NCBI GenBank assembly: GCA_023251805.1
Contig: JAHEYB010000024.1
Span: 1-43,036, forward strand
Direction: 5' to 3'
Source: Bacteroidota bacterium
GTDB lineage: Bacteria; Bacteroidota; Bacteroidia; 2-12-FULL-35-15
Length of the DNA stretch: 43,036 bases
The notes beneath the pieces were generated by a model, which did not search any database, was not told the origin of the DNA, and saw nothing but the letters and a program-made list of their open reading frames with translations. Each line of letters begins with the position of its first letter. Within the stretch, counting starts at the first letter, position 1. This document shows, one piece after another, positions 1 through 8,038 of this stretch. The translations under genes were made by a program, and so were the position numbers.

Positions 1-58
1 CCAATTTTACCATCAATAACTTGGAACTTTAAATTTTAATTGAATTAATTTTTTGAAC

Positions 59-940
59 ATGACTAAAAAAAATATTTTTATCGGCATTGCTTCAGTCACA
101 TTATTTTCGGCTTGTACCGAAGAGATTAATGTGAAGTTGCCGAACTCCGACAAAAAAATAGTAATTGAAGGCTCAATTGAAAATGGAAAATTTCCACAAG
201 TGATTATCACTCGCACCATTCCATTATTTTCGTCCGTTGCAGGAACTACCGTAACCGAATTTTATGTATTGGATGCTAAAGTATATGTATCAAATGGTAT
301 TATTACTGATACGCTTGGATTGGTAATTGATAGCTCTTCATCATTAGGCTTGGTTTATCAAGGAAGTACCATTATTGGAGTACCGGGACAAAATTATTCC
401 TTACGGGTAGAGGCTGCAGATGGAAATGTATACAATGCAACAACCTCCATCCCATTTCCAATTCCTTTGGATTCGGTTTGGTGGAAACCACAACCTCCAC
501 ATGATACTTTAGGATTTGCAAATGCTCATATGTCGGACCCTCCGGGATTGGGAAACAATTACAGATGGATGGCAAAACGCCCAAAGGACAGAAGATTTAT
601 TGCTCAGAATGGTTCCACCTTTGATGATAAATTAATTGATGGAAAAAGTTTTGAATTTGCTTACATCAAAGGATATGATGCCACAGATAATGTGAATAGC
701 GAAGACAATGATTCTGATGTAGAAAGATATTATTATAGAAAAACAGATACTATTTATATAAAATGGTGCACCCTCGACCGAGCCAGCAAAGAATTTTATA
801 CCACGTTTGAAGCCGCGCTTTCCAGCAACGGAAATCCATTTGCATCTCCTACTACCATTATAGGCAATATTGATAATGGTGCCTTGGGTGTGTGGGCGGG
901 AATGGGTGCCAGCTACGATACCATCATGCCAACTCCTTAA
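59..940 (+). CDS. DUF4249 family lipoprotein
   Basis: This is an outer-membrane-associated lipoprotein of the DUF4249 type, 293 residues from the ATG at 59. A TTG six bases upstream is in frame, but the ATG directly precedes the lysine-rich start of the signal peptide. The signal peptide ends in a lipobox around the Cys of SAC, followed by TEEINVKLP. The pattern 'KIVIEGSIENG...V.ITRT' near residues 33-55 and the C-terminal 'GALGVWAG' are typical of the family. In Bacteroidota such genes usually follow a TonB-dependent receptor gene and may act as its accessory surface lipoprotein. Here the upstream partner would lie outside the window. The molecular function of the family is unknown. Confidence 0.85.
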   Translation: MTKKNIFIGIASVTLFSACTEEINVKLPNSDKKIVIEGSIENGKFPQVIITRTIPLFSSVAGTTVTEFYVLDAKVYVSNGIITDTLGLVIDSSSSLGLVYQGSTIIGVPGQNYSLRVEAADGNVYNATTSIPFPIPLDSVWWKPQPPHDTLGFANAHMSDPPGLGNNYRWMAKRPKDRRFIAQNGSTFDDKLIDGKSFEFAYIKGYDATDNVNSEDNDSDVERYYYRKTDTIYIKWCTLDRASKEFYTTFEAALSSNGNPFASPTTIIGNIDNGALGVWAGMGASYDTIMPTP

Positions 941-1045
941 TTGGTCAATTACTAAAAGTGCAATAAAATTGTTGCTTTTGTGGATAAAATCTAAAAAACA
1001 GCACAAAAACAAATGCTATTTTCGTGACAATTAAAAACAGAAAAC

Positions 1046-1197
1046 TTAAACACATAGAGACATAGAAAAGTAGATTGGCATAGAAAATAAATTTTATACA
1101 TAGTGTACATTCTCTGTTAAAGCAGCTTGCTTCTATACTATGTAACAAGTTGAATAAAAACATAATAACACACAAAAACTATGTTTCTATGTGTTAA
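1046..1197. repeat. Imperfect long hairpin with 'cacatag' arms
   Basis: The left arm at 1046-1065 reads ttaaacacatagagacatag. The right arm at 1179-1197 is its near reverse complement, differing by about one substitution and one missing base. The interior holds a second smaller hairpin (catagt / actatg, roughly 1100-1140). No credible ORF lies inside. It fills most of the gap between the DUF4249 gene and trxB, and looks like a small non-coding mobile repeat or a relic of one. Confidence 0.6.
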
Positions 1198-1230
1198 AAA
1201 AAAGTCAAACAATACAAGAACTACAATATT

Positions 1231-2169
1231 ATGGAACATGTAAAATGCCTTATCATTGGTAGCGGTCCGGCCGGATATACTGCAGCAATTTATGCAGCTC
1301 GTGCCGACTTAAAACCGGTTTTATATACTGGATTGGTGCCGGGTGGACAGTTAACTGAAACTACCGAAGTCGATAATTTTCCAGGTTACCCAAAAGGAAT
1401 TACCGGCCCCGAATTAATGGAAGATTTAAAAGCTCAAGCTGAACGATTTGGAACCCAAGTACGATTTGGCATCGCAACAAAAGTTGACTTGAATGCTACA
1501 CCAAAAAAAATATGGATTGATGAAACTATTGAAATGACTGCTGACACCGTTATTATTTCAACCGGTGCTTCCGCGAAATGGTTAGGACTTGAAAATGAAA
1601 CACGCTTACGTTTAAATGCAGGTGGCGTTTCCGCCTGTGCTGTTTGTGACGGATTCTTTTACAGAGGTCAGGATGTGGCCATTGTTGGTGCAGGTGATAC
1701 TGCAGCTGAAGAAGCAACTTACCTCGCTAAGTTGTGTAAAAAGGTTTACATGATTATCCGCAGAAGCGATATGCGTGCAAGTAAAGCCATGCAACATCGA
1801 GTAAAAAATACTGCCAATATCGAAATTATTTGGGATAGCGAAACACACGATATCGTTGGACAACAAGCTGTAGAAAATGTAATTGTCAAAAATATAAAAA
1901 CCAACGAATTACGCACACTTACGGTCACAGGATTTTTTGTTGCAATTGGTCACAAGCCAAATACCGACATTTTTAAAGGCCAATTAACCATGGATGATTT
2001 GGGATATATTGACGTTATTGGTGGTTCCAGCAAGACAAATATTCCAGGAGTTTTTGCTGTAGGCGATTGCTCCGACAAAACTTACCGACAAGCTGTAACT
2101 GCTGCAGGAAGTGGTTGTATGGGCGCTTTGGATGCTGAGCGCTGGTTGGCTTCAGAAGGAATTCATTAA
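1231..2169 (+). CDS. trxB: Thioredoxin-disulfide reductase
   Basis: Cytoplasmic FAD enzyme that uses NADPH to reduce thioredoxin. At 312 residues it has the usual length of the low-molecular-weight bacterial enzyme. The FAD-binding GSGPAG motif is at residues 10-15, the redox-active CAVC at 136-139 and the NADPH-binding GAGDTA at 153-158. The C-terminal FAD motif is GVFAVGDCSDK. The family-conserved PGGQLTETTEVDNFPG is present near residues 37-52. The gene stands alone, with repeat-filled intergenic DNA on both sides, so it is probably transcribed singly. No thioredoxin gene is adjacent. Confidence 0.97.
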   Translation: MEHVKCLIIGSGPAGYTAAIYAARADLKPVLYTGLVPGGQLTETTEVDNFPGYPKGITGPELMEDLKAQAERFGTQVRFGIATKVDLNATPKKIWIDETIEMTADTVIISTGASAKWLGLENETRLRLNAGGVSACAVCDGFFYRGQDVAIVGAGDTAAEEATYLAKLCKKVYMIIRRSDMRASKAMQHRVKNTANIEIIWDSETHDIVGQQAVENVIVKNIKTNELRTLTVTGFFVAIGHKPNTDIFKGQLTMDDLGYIDVIGGSSKTNIPGVFAVGDCSDKTYRQAVTAAGSGCMGALDAERWLASEGIH

Positions 2170-2193
2170 GTTTATCAGATAACCTTAACCAAC

Positions 2194-2312
2194 ACTTCGA
2201 CTTAGTTTATGCTGAGCGAAGTCGAAGTACTCAGTGTGACATTTCCTCCGTCAGTCTGAGCGCGACTGAAAGGAGTGTCATCCCGAGCGGAGTCGAGGGA
2301 CGAAGACTTTAT
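2194..2312. repeat. Cluster of dispersed palindromic repeat units
   Basis: Three small palindromes lie in a row after trxB. The first has 10-bp arms (acttcgactt at 2194-2203 and aagtcgaagt at 2219-2228). The second carries tcagtc/gactga around 2251-2269. The third, at 2277-2300, is a variant of the 24-bp unit ending gagcggagtcgaggga. Close relatives of this last unit occur at 10253-10276, 18261-18284 and twice near 41.6-41.8 kb. No coding potential was seen. Confidence 0.65.
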
Positions 2313-2416
2313 TATTTCGAAAACAAAATTTTCAACCCCTTCTTAAACAATTATTTAGTTTGGAATCGCCTTTTTTTTTATATTCACGGAATAAACACGA
2401 TCAAGAACATTATTTA

Positions 2417-3145
2417 ATGAAAAAATTACTATTTCTTCTTCTTTTTTCCTTTGCAATGAAATTTTCATTTGCTCAATTTTTTGGGCAAATTCCTATTCCA
2501 GTAAAATACAACGAAGCAAAAGTGGTTGACCCAACTTACGGAATTACCATGTACGAAAAATTAAATTTTTATACAGGTGGAGATTCTGTTCGTAACGATA
2601 AAAAAGGATATGCCTGCCAAGGATGGATGGAGGATATTTATGAAACAGGACAAACCATTCACAAAGGATTTTATGAAGATGGTCATTTAAAACTATACAA
2701 GAACTTTTATTCAAATGGCAATGTAGAACGCTCTTTCAAACAAGTGGATTTTAAACGCAGTAACTTACAATTGTTTTTTCCGGATGGAAAATTAAAATCG
2801 GATATCACCTATTACGATGGCAAAGAGCAAATTTGGACGGATTATTATCAAAACGGACAAATAGAATATACTGAGGAAAGCGACAAAAGCATGGAGTATT
2901 TGATTTATCGTAAATCCTATGCCGAAGACGGAAAACCTCAGGAATTATTTGAGATGACAGATCCTAAGAAAAAAATATATTCCAAAAAAGAGTACTACGA
3001 GAATGGTAACATCAAATCAGAAGGAACCATGAAATACAGCAAGGCAATGATTGATTATCAAAAGGACGGCAATTGGAAAGATTACGATGAAAGCGGAAAA
3101 GTGACGCAATCGAAGTATGTGAATGGTGATGAGGTGAAAGATTAA
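2417..3145 (+). CDS. Secreted MORN/YwqK-repeat protein
   Basis: 242 residues from the ATG at 2417. I chose this over an in-frame TTG at 2360 because it opens a clean signal peptide (MKKLLFLLLFSFAMKFSFAQ). The mature part carries repeated 'YE.G....G.Y.DG.LK.Y..FY.NGN', 'FFPDGKLKSDITYYDGK', 'YYQNGQIEYTEE' and 'EYYENGNIKSEG' units. These are the MORN-like repeats annotated as YwqK-family antitoxin (MORN_2) in many Bacteroidota. The antitoxin label is a family name only; no toxin gene is adjacent. The function of these exported repeat proteins is not known. It is convergent with the cold-shock gene, with a shared stem-loop between them. Confidence 0.8.
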   Translation: MKKLLFLLLFSFAMKFSFAQFFGQIPIPVKYNEAKVVDPTYGITMYEKLNFYTGGDSVRNDKKGYACQGWMEDIYETGQTIHKGFYEDGHLKLYKNFYSNGNVERSFKQVDFKRSNLQLFFPDGKLKSDITYYDGKEQIWTDYYQNGQIEYTEESDKSMEYLIYRKSYAEDGKPQELFEMTDPKKKIYSKKEYYENGNIKSEGTMKYSKAMIDYQKDGNWKDYDESGKVTQSKYVNGDEVKD

Positions 3146-3175
3146 ATTTTTGCTAAGGAAAAGCAGAAATCGGAG

Positions 3176-3247
3176 CGTCATTGCGAGGAACGAAGCAATC
3201 CCTTCGAAAGCAAGATTGAACAGATTGCTTCGTTCCTCGCAATGACG
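3176..3247. repeat. Perfect 25-bp inverted repeat (intergenic)
   Basis: The arms at 3176-3200 and 3223-3247 are exact reverse complements. The core of the left arm reads cattgcgaggaacgaagcaa. The 22-bp loop is not conserved. It lies directly after the MORN-repeat gene and does not have the U-tract of a terminator. It is of the general type of palindromic intergenic repeat that occurs in many copies in bacterial genomes. Confidence 0.8.
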
Positions 3248-3280
3248 TTCTAAAACAATTCCACTAAACTCTATATATGC

Positions 3281-3313
3281 AAAAAAGCTCCAAGTTACCT
3301 CAGAGCTTTTTTT
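3281..3313. terminator. Bidirectional Rho-independent terminator
   Basis: The stem aaaaaagctc (3281-3290) pairs with gagctttttt (3303-3312). It is flanked by A and T runs, so it can work in both directions. It separates the convergent MORN-repeat gene and cold-shock gene. Confidence 0.8.
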
Positions 3314-3334
3314 AAATAAAAATGTTTTTTACAA

Positions 3335-3526
3335 TTATGCCTTTTTAACATTTACTGCATTTAAACCTTTTTTACCTTCAGCTTCTTCAAAAGTTACTTT
3401 ATCTCCATCACGGATTTGGTCAACCAAACCTGTAACGTGAACAAATAATTCTTGGTTTGTATCATCAACTGTGATAAAACCGAAACCTTTAGAAACATTG
3501 AAAAATTTTACTGTACCTGTTTTCAT
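3335..3526 (-). CDS. cspA: Cold-shock domain protein
   Basis: A 63-residue single cold-shock domain, the normal size of the family. It binds single-stranded nucleic acid and acts as an RNA chaperone in the cytoplasm. The RNP1-like motif KGFGFI (residues 13-18) and RNP2-like LFVHV (27-31) are both visible, as is the conserved start TGTVKFFN. A good promoter lies about 30 bases upstream and a terminator follows the stop, so the gene is monocistronic. The leader is short, unlike the long thermosensing leader of Escherichia coli cspA. Whether it is cold-induced cannot be judged from sequence. Confidence 0.95.
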   Translation of the reverse strand: MKTGTVKFFNVSKGFGFITVDDTNQELFVHVTGLVDQIRDGDKVTFEEAEGKKGLNAVNVKKA

Positions 3527-3557
3527 TCAATTTAAAAATTAATAATTAATACTAAAA

Positions 3558-3587
3558 CAAATATACGACAATTCGTTCGAATTCAAA
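3558..3587 (-). promoter_or_regulatory. Promoter of the cold-shock gene
   Basis: Read on the minus strand: -33 TTTG (3584-3587), an 18-bp spacer, and -7 TATATTTG (3558-3565). This matches the Bacteroidota primary sigma consensus. Expected transcription start is near 3551. Confidence 0.75.
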
Positions 3588-3609
3588 TTTTTATTTCTAA
3601 TATTGGCAA

Positions 3610-4428
3610 ATGTGTGTTACAAAACGATTTTTAGGCCTTTTTATTTTAATAATAGCAGTTAGTGGCTGTAGCACTTCCTCTCTTTTTTATGCCCCATATA
3701 AAGAATTCAAATATTATCCTGATACAAGCAGTTATACTTTAGAGGAAATAAACTTCAAATCAACAAATGGTAAAAATTTGAATGGCTGGTTCTTTAAACC
3801 AAAAAACAAAGCCGTTATTGGAACTGTTTTACATTTTCATGGCAATGCAGCCAATATTTCCTATCAGTATCAATTTTCCGATTCGTTAATTAAAACCGGA
3901 TTTCAGGTAATGGTTTTTGATTATGAGGAATTTGGTAAATCAGAAGGAAAAGCATCACAAGAAAATGTGTTGCAAGATGGAATTGCTGCATTGCATTATA
4001 TCAAACAACGCGATGATGTTAAAAACACCAAATTGATTTTATTTGGGCAATCGTTGGGCGGGCATTTATCCTGTGTAGTTGCTGCGCGCGAACAAAAACT
4101 CATTGATGCTTTGGTTGTGGAAGGAGCTTTTACAGGGCACGAACTCATGGCAATATATGTTGGAAAAAAGCAAGGCGCACCCAAATGGTTGGCAAAAGCA
4201 TTGGTTCCAAGCGTATACAACGCGATTGATGAAATTGATAAAGTTACCATTCCAAAATTAATCATTCACAGCACCGAAGATGAAACCTGTCCTTTTTATA
4301 TGGGCAAAGAACTTTACGACAAAGCCGTTGCTCCCAAAGAATTTTGGGAAATAAAAGGCGGACATATTATGTGTAGCAATTTATACAAAGGGGAATTTGT
4401 AAAAAAGTTTATGGATTTGATTAAATAA
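3610..4428 (+). CDS. Alpha/beta hydrolase lipoprotein
   Basis: 272 residues, serine hydrolase fold. A short signal peptide ends in the lipobox VSGC (Cys at residue 20), so the protein should be membrane anchored outside the cytoplasm. The oxyanion segment is HFHGNAAN (about 77-84). The nucleophile elbow is GQSLGG (about 145-150), the acid is in STEDETCP and the catalytic histidine is in KGGHIMC near the C-terminus. It resembles the YfhR/ABHD13 type of hydrolase; the substrate is unknown. It is divergent from the cold-shock gene and convergent with dnaK. Confidence 0.85.
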   Translation: MCVTKRFLGLFILIIAVSGCSTSSLFYAPYKEFKYYPDTSSYTLEEINFKSTNGKNLNGWFFKPKNKAVIGTVLHFHGNAANISYQYQFSDSLIKTGFQVMVFDYEEFGKSEGKASQENVLQDGIAALHYIKQRDDVKNTKLILFGQSLGGHLSCVVAAREQKLIDALVVEGAFTGHELMAIYVGKKQGAPKWLAKALVPSVYNAIDEIDKVTIPKLIIHSTEDETCPFYMGKELYDKAVAPKEFWEIKGGHIMCSNLYKGEFVKKFMDLIK

Positions 4429-4457
4429 AAAAGCGCCTCGTATTTCTACGAGACGCT
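4425..4457 (-). terminator. Terminator of dnaK
   Basis: An 11-bp stem (agcgcctcgta at 4432-4442 with tacgagacgct at 4447-4457, one G-T pair) encloses a 4-base loop. On the minus strand it is followed by a T run (ttttttattt). It lies between the convergent hydrolase gene and dnaK, and the clear T tract fits termination of dnaK. Confidence 0.8.
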
Positions 4458-4481
4458 CAGTACTAAATCACAAACTAAAAA

Positions 4482-6389
4482 CTATTTTTTTTCGTCCTTC
4501 ACCTCTTCAAAATCAACATCCGTTACTTCACCATCACCTTTTGCTTCAGGATTCGCATTTGCTTGTCCGTTTGTATCTGCACTTTGTTGCGCATTGTACA
4601 TATCTTGAGAAGCTGACTGCCATCCTGCATTTAATTTTTCTAAAGAAGAGTCGATTGCAGTAATGTCGCGTGAACCGTGAGCTGTTTTTAATTCCGCTAA
4701 GGCTTCTTCGATAACTGTTTTTTTCTCAGCCGGAATTTTATCTCCGTATTCTTTCAATTGTTTTTCTGTTTGGAAAATCATTGAATCGGCAGCATTTACT
4801 TTTTCTGTTTCTTCTTTTGCTTTTTTATCTGATTCTGCATTTGCATCCGCATCCGCTTTCATACGTTTGATCTCTTCATCACTCAATCCCGATTTTGCTT
4901 CAATACGAATGTTGTGCGATTTACCGGTCGCTTTATCTTTTGCAGATACTTGTAAAATTCCGTTTGCATCAATATCAAAAGTAACTTCTACTTGAGGCAC
5001 ACCGCGTGGTGCTGGTGGAATTCCATCCAAGTTAAATTCTCCTAACTTGCGGTTATCTCTTGCCATTGAGCGTTCACCTTGATACACTACAATTTGAACA
5101 GATGGTTGATTATCGCTAGCTGTAGAAAAAGTTTCCGATTTTTTTGTAGGAATGGTTGTGTTCGACTCAATTAATTTAGTGAACACGCCACCCATTGTTT
5201 CGATACCCAATGAAAGTGGAGTAACATCTAACAACAACACATCTTTTACTTCTCCGGTTAATACACCACCTTGAATAGCTGCACCAATTGCAACAACTTC
5301 ATCAGGGTTTACACCTTTAGAAGGTGCTTTTCCGAAGAATTTTTGAACCGCATCCACAATTGCAGGAATGCGTGTTGAACCACCTACTAAAATAATTTCA
5401 TCAATATCAGAAGTGCTTAAACCTGCATTTTTTAATGCTGATTTACATGGTTCGATGGTACGTTTAATTAAATCGTCTACCAATTGCTCAAATTTTGCTT
5501 TTGTTAAGGTACGTACCAAGTGTTTTGGAATACCATCTACAGGCATAATGTAGGGCAAATTAATTTCGGTTGAAGCTGAGCTTGACAATTCGATTTTTGC
5601 TTTTTCAGCAGCTTCTTTCAAACGTTGTAAAGCCATTGGATCTTTTGATAAATCCAATCCACCATTTTCAGATTTGAATTCAGTAACCAACCAATCAATA
5701 ATTTTATGATCGAAATCATCACCACCTAAGTGTGTATCACCATCAGTAGATTTTACTTCAAATACACCATCACCTAATTCAAGTACGGAAACGTCATGAG
5801 TACCACCACCACAATCGAACACCACAATTTTCATTTCTTTTCCTCTTTTATCCATACCATACGCCAAAGCCGCAGCAGTTGGTTCGTTGATGATACGTTT
5901 TACTTTTAAACCTGCAATTTCTCCGGCTTCTTTAGTAGCTTGACGTTGTGCATCGTTAAAATAAGCAGGTACAGTAATAACTGCTTCAGTCACTTCATGA
6001 CCCAAATAATCTTCAGCAGTTTTTTTCATTTTTTGTAAAATGATTGCAGAAATTTCTTGAGCAGTATATTTTCTGTCTTCAATTTCAACACGAGGAGTGT
6101 TATTATCTCCTTTTATAATTTTGTAAGGAACACGAGCAACCTCTTTTGAAACTTCATCAAAAGTGTGTCCCATAAAACGTTTAATGGAATAGATTGTTTT
6201 TTTAGGATTTGTGATGGCTTGACGTTTAGCAGGATCACCTACTTTACGTTCACCATTTTCCACAAATGCTACTATTGAAGGAGTGGTACGTTTACCTTCG
6301 CTGTTTGGAATTACTACAGGTTCGTTACCTTCCATAACCGAAACACAAGAGTTTGTTGTTCCTAAGTCGATACCAATTATTTTACTCAT
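4482..6389 (-). CDS. dnaK: Molecular chaperone DnaK (Hsp70)
   Basis: 635 residues, full length. The cytoplasmic ATP-driven chaperone folds nascent and stress-damaged proteins with DnaJ and GrpE. The N-terminal ATPase starts [19 protein letters not shown]. The second signature is [16 protein letters not shown] (about 190-205) and the third is [10 protein letters not shown] (about 335-345). The substrate-binding domain follows from about 390. The C-terminal tail is acidic and Gln/Asn rich, ending in [12 protein letters not shown], close to the EEVKD ending of many bacterial DnaKs. No dnaJ or grpE lies next to it, and the gene has its own terminator. I could not identify a convincing promoter in the 170 bp upstream. 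Confidence 0.98.
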   Translation of the reverse strand: MSKIIGIDLGTTNSCVSVMEGNEPVVIPNSEGKRTTPSIVAFVENGERKVGDPAKRQAITNPKKTIYSIKRFMGHTFDEVSKEVARVPYKIIKGDNNTPRVEIEDRKYTAQEISAIILQKMKKTAEDYLGHEVTEAVITVPAYFNDAQRQATKEAGEIAGLKVKRIINEPTAAALAYGMDKRGKEMKIVVFDCGGGTHDVSVLELGDGVFEVKSTDGDTHLGGDDFDHKIIDWLVTEFKSENGGLDLSKDPMALQRLKEAAEKAKIELSSSASTEINLPYIMPVDGIPKHLVRTLTKAKFEQLVDDLIKRTIEPCKSALKNAGLSTSDIDEIILVGGSTRIPAIVDAVQKFFGKAPSKGVNPDEVVAIGAAIQGGVLTGEVKDVLLLDVTPLSLGIETMGGVFTKLIESNTTIPTKKSETFSTASDNQPSVQIVVYQGERSMARDNRKLGEFNLDGIPPAPRGVPQVEVTFDIDANGILQVSAKDKATGKSHNIRIEAKSGLSDEEIKRMKADADANAESDKKAKEETEKVNAADSMIFQTEKQLKEYGDKIPAEKKTVIEEALAELKTAHGSRDITAIDSSLEKLNAGWQSASQDMYNAQQSADTNGQANANPEAKGDGEVTDVDFEEVKDEKK

Positions 6390-6405
6390 ATTATTTAGAT
6401 TTTAT

Positions 6406-6425
6406 TCCTGCCTAACGGCAGGCAA
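6406..6425. repeat. Short palindrome upstream of dnaK
   Basis: The motif cctgcctaacggcaggca forms a hairpin of six to seven base pairs in the dnaK leader or promoter region. A related palindrome lies at 10762-10783. It could be a dispersed repeat unit, or an operator for dnaK. There is no second copy positioned as a CIRCE-type operator. Confidence 0.4.
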
Positions 6426-6498
6426 GATTTACAATTTATTAGACGATAAGCCATTTTCAATCATTATGCCATTGGAAATAAGGGGAAATTATGACATA

Positions 6499-6527
6499 AA
6501 AAAAGCGCTCTTTTAGGGAAAGGCGCT
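6499..6527 (-). terminator. Possible terminator of the second DUF4249 unit
   Basis: On the minus strand an agcgcc...gagcgct stem-loop is followed by seven T residues. It lies about 40 bp beyond the end of the small ORF at 6563-6718, consistent with ending that transcript before the dnaK promoter region. Confidence 0.55.
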
Positions 6528-6562
6528 ATATTTTATGACAAAGAGGCAGTTTAGCGAGAATG

Positions 6563-6718
6563 CTATTTATACCGATACGGAATCTGTAATAGTCCAATCC
6601 AATTCGGATGGCCTATAACAGCTTCTCTATCGGCATTTACAATACATTGGTAAGCAATAAAATCGGGATTATTTTTTAAAGTATTGTATCTAAAAGCAAG
6701 GGTGAGCGCCTGCTGCAT
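6563..6718 (-). CDS. Small ORF overlapping the DUF4249 end (possible frameshifted tail)
   Basis: A 51-residue reading frame with its own ATG. It overlaps the last 29 bases of the DUF4249 gene in another frame. The peptide (MQQALTLAFRYNTLKNN..., ending GLLQIPYRYK) has a natural amino-acid composition. No homologue is recognised. It could be a translationally coupled small protein, or the true C-terminus of the upstream lipoprotein separated by a frameshift. The DUF4249 frame already ends near where the family normally ends, so I lean slightly to a separate or relic ORF. Confidence 0.4.
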   Translation of the reverse strand: MQQALTLAFRYNTLKNNPDFIAYQCIVNADREAVIGHPNWIGLLQIPYRYK

Positions 6719-7742
6719 TCACAAACTTAAGGTGTTTGGTATACTGTCCACATGCCAACGAATCCCATGAAGTACCATCCAGAGGACGAGAAATTGCGGG
6801 TCGGTTTAAACGAGATGAAAACAAGCCCAAGCCATTATTGATATTTGTAAATTCCGGTCGTTCCTGAATAATACCTGTAGATGGTTTATTTACATCAATA
6901 AAAGTGCTTAAGTTCTCGGAACCTGCAACCAATAGTAAATCTACTTTAAGGGCAGTACGTTTAACCAAACCCGAATAATCTGTTAATGTTCCCCCAATGT
7001 ATTGATAAAAGTCGCGCCCTTTCATATCTTGAGTAACAACTGTAGCCACATTTATATTTTCCATCGTTTTCACAGGCAAAGTATACTCAATCATATTGGT
7101 ATCATTACCTGTCAAGGTAGAATCAATATAATTCAAACGAAGAATCACCTGATATAATTTTGCATTATTTGCGCTGGTCCAAACCACATTAAAAGGATAG
7201 TTAGGAACTGTTCCAAAAGCAACAAAGCTAAAGGTGGAGCCCAAAGGAGACGGGTTTGTAAATCCTGTAATATCGGTAATTAAAGTAGTAGATGAAGTAA
7301 CAACAGTACCAGTTTCGCTATTGGTAACCGTTAATTCATATTCGCTATCCGTAAACAAGGGATAAGTAATACTGCTAAAAGCATAAATGGCATTTGCCTG
7401 ATCGGTATTATAAAAAATACCCGGGTCTTTAGGCATATTGGTAGGAACCAAAGGGATAGTAGGTCCAACTTGAGCTCCGTTCTTGATTCTTCTTAATTCA
7501 ACTGTTAAGGCATTCACAAACTGAACAGAGTCTTTCACCTGAGCATATACAAAGGCATCGCCTTCACCTAAAAATGCTTTGTTAATCTTAACATATTGCA
7601 TATTCTGCGCTTGGTCAAGCAATCCGTAAACAATCATTGTTTCTTTATAATCTCCAATGACATCTAAATCGGTGCTACAAGCCGATACTAATAAAGTGCC
7701 TGTTAAAACGGAGCTAAAAATTATTCTTTTCACTAAATTCAT
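6690..7742 (-). CDS. DUF4249 family lipoprotein
   Basis: 350 residues from the ATG at 7742, beginning MNLVKRIIFSSVLTGTLLVSACS with a lipobox Cys. An in-frame ATG at 7763 falls inside the likely -7 promoter box (TACTTTTG, 7763-7770), so the downstream start is preferred. The family pattern is visible: 'DYKETMIVYGLLD..QNMQYVKINKAFLGEGDA', a middle beta-rich region, and 'NINNGLGLFSSR' near the C-terminus. Unlike the usual arrangement, no TonB-dependent receptor gene is adjacent; panB lies divergently upstream. The frame ends ...FVNAAGAHPCF and overlaps another small ORF, so a C-terminal frameshift is possible. Confidence 0.8.
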   Translation of the reverse strand: MNLVKRIIFSSVLTGTLLVSACSTDLDVIGDYKETMIVYGLLDQAQNMQYVKINKAFLGEGDAFVYAQVKDSVQFVNALTVELRRIKNGAQVGPTIPLVPTNMPKDPGIFYNTDQANAIYAFSSITYPLFTDSEYELTVTNSETGTVVTSSTTLITDITGFTNPSPLGSTFSFVAFGTVPNYPFNVVWTSANNAKLYQVILRLNYIDSTLTGNDTNMIEYTLPVKTMENINVATVVTQDMKGRDFYQYIGGTLTDYSGLVKRTALKVDLLLVAGSENLSTFIDVNKPSTGIIQERPEFTNINNGLGLFSSRLNRPAISRPLDGTSWDSLACGQYTKHLKFVNAAGAHPCF

Positions 7743-7762
7743 TTTTTGACGTATTGATAACA

Positions 7763-7770
7763 CAAAAGTA
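7763..7770 (-). promoter_or_regulatory. -7 promoter element of the DUF4249 gene
   Basis: TACTTTTG on the minus strand fits TAnnTTTG. No clear -33 TTTG is found at the usual distance. It places the transcript start near 7756, which leaves a 14-base leader before the ATG at 7742. Confidence 0.45.
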
Positions 7771-7883
7771 TCAATAAATTCGGTTTAAATCCAACAATTT
7801 TTCAGGCGGTAGGATTAGGGCAATAAACGGCAGAAAAGCTTAAAAAACGGAATCCCGAAAACAATTTGTAATTTTACAATCCA

Positions 7884-8012
7884 AATTAGAGAAATAGAGA
7901 ATTGGCGAAATGGAGAGTTATTTATAATGAGGTATATCATTAATTTTCACCTCTATTAATAATTCGCTAATTCATCAAATCTCCATTTCACTAATTCTTT
8001 AAATCTCTAAAT
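7884..8012. repeat. Imperfect long inverted repeat upstream of panB
   Basis: The left arm (about 7884-7916, attagagaaatagagaattg...) and the right arm (about 7979-8012) are reverse complements over about 34 bp, with roughly a fifth of positions mismatched. About 60 bp lie between. Both arms are built from short 'aat-ag-ag-aa' words, with a partial extra copy near 7961-7978. It holds no ORF and occupies most of the gap between the DUF4249 gene and panB. It could fold in the panB leader or be a small mobile repeat. Confidence 0.55.
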
Positions 8013-8038
8013 CAATAATTCTCAAATTTTTTGAAAAG

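Noticed and set aside
945-1175. Minus-strand ORF between DUF4249 and trxB
   Set aside because: Mostly Phe/Leu/Cys translated from A/T-rich hairpin DNA; no start context or homologue recognised.
2360-2416. Upstream in-frame TTG start for the MORN-repeat gene
   Set aside because: It would put 19 polar residues before a good signal peptide that starts at the ATG at 2417.
2360-3145. Antitoxin of a toxin-antitoxin pair
   Set aside because: The YwqK 'antitoxin' label is a family name; the protein has a signal peptide and no toxin gene lies next to it.
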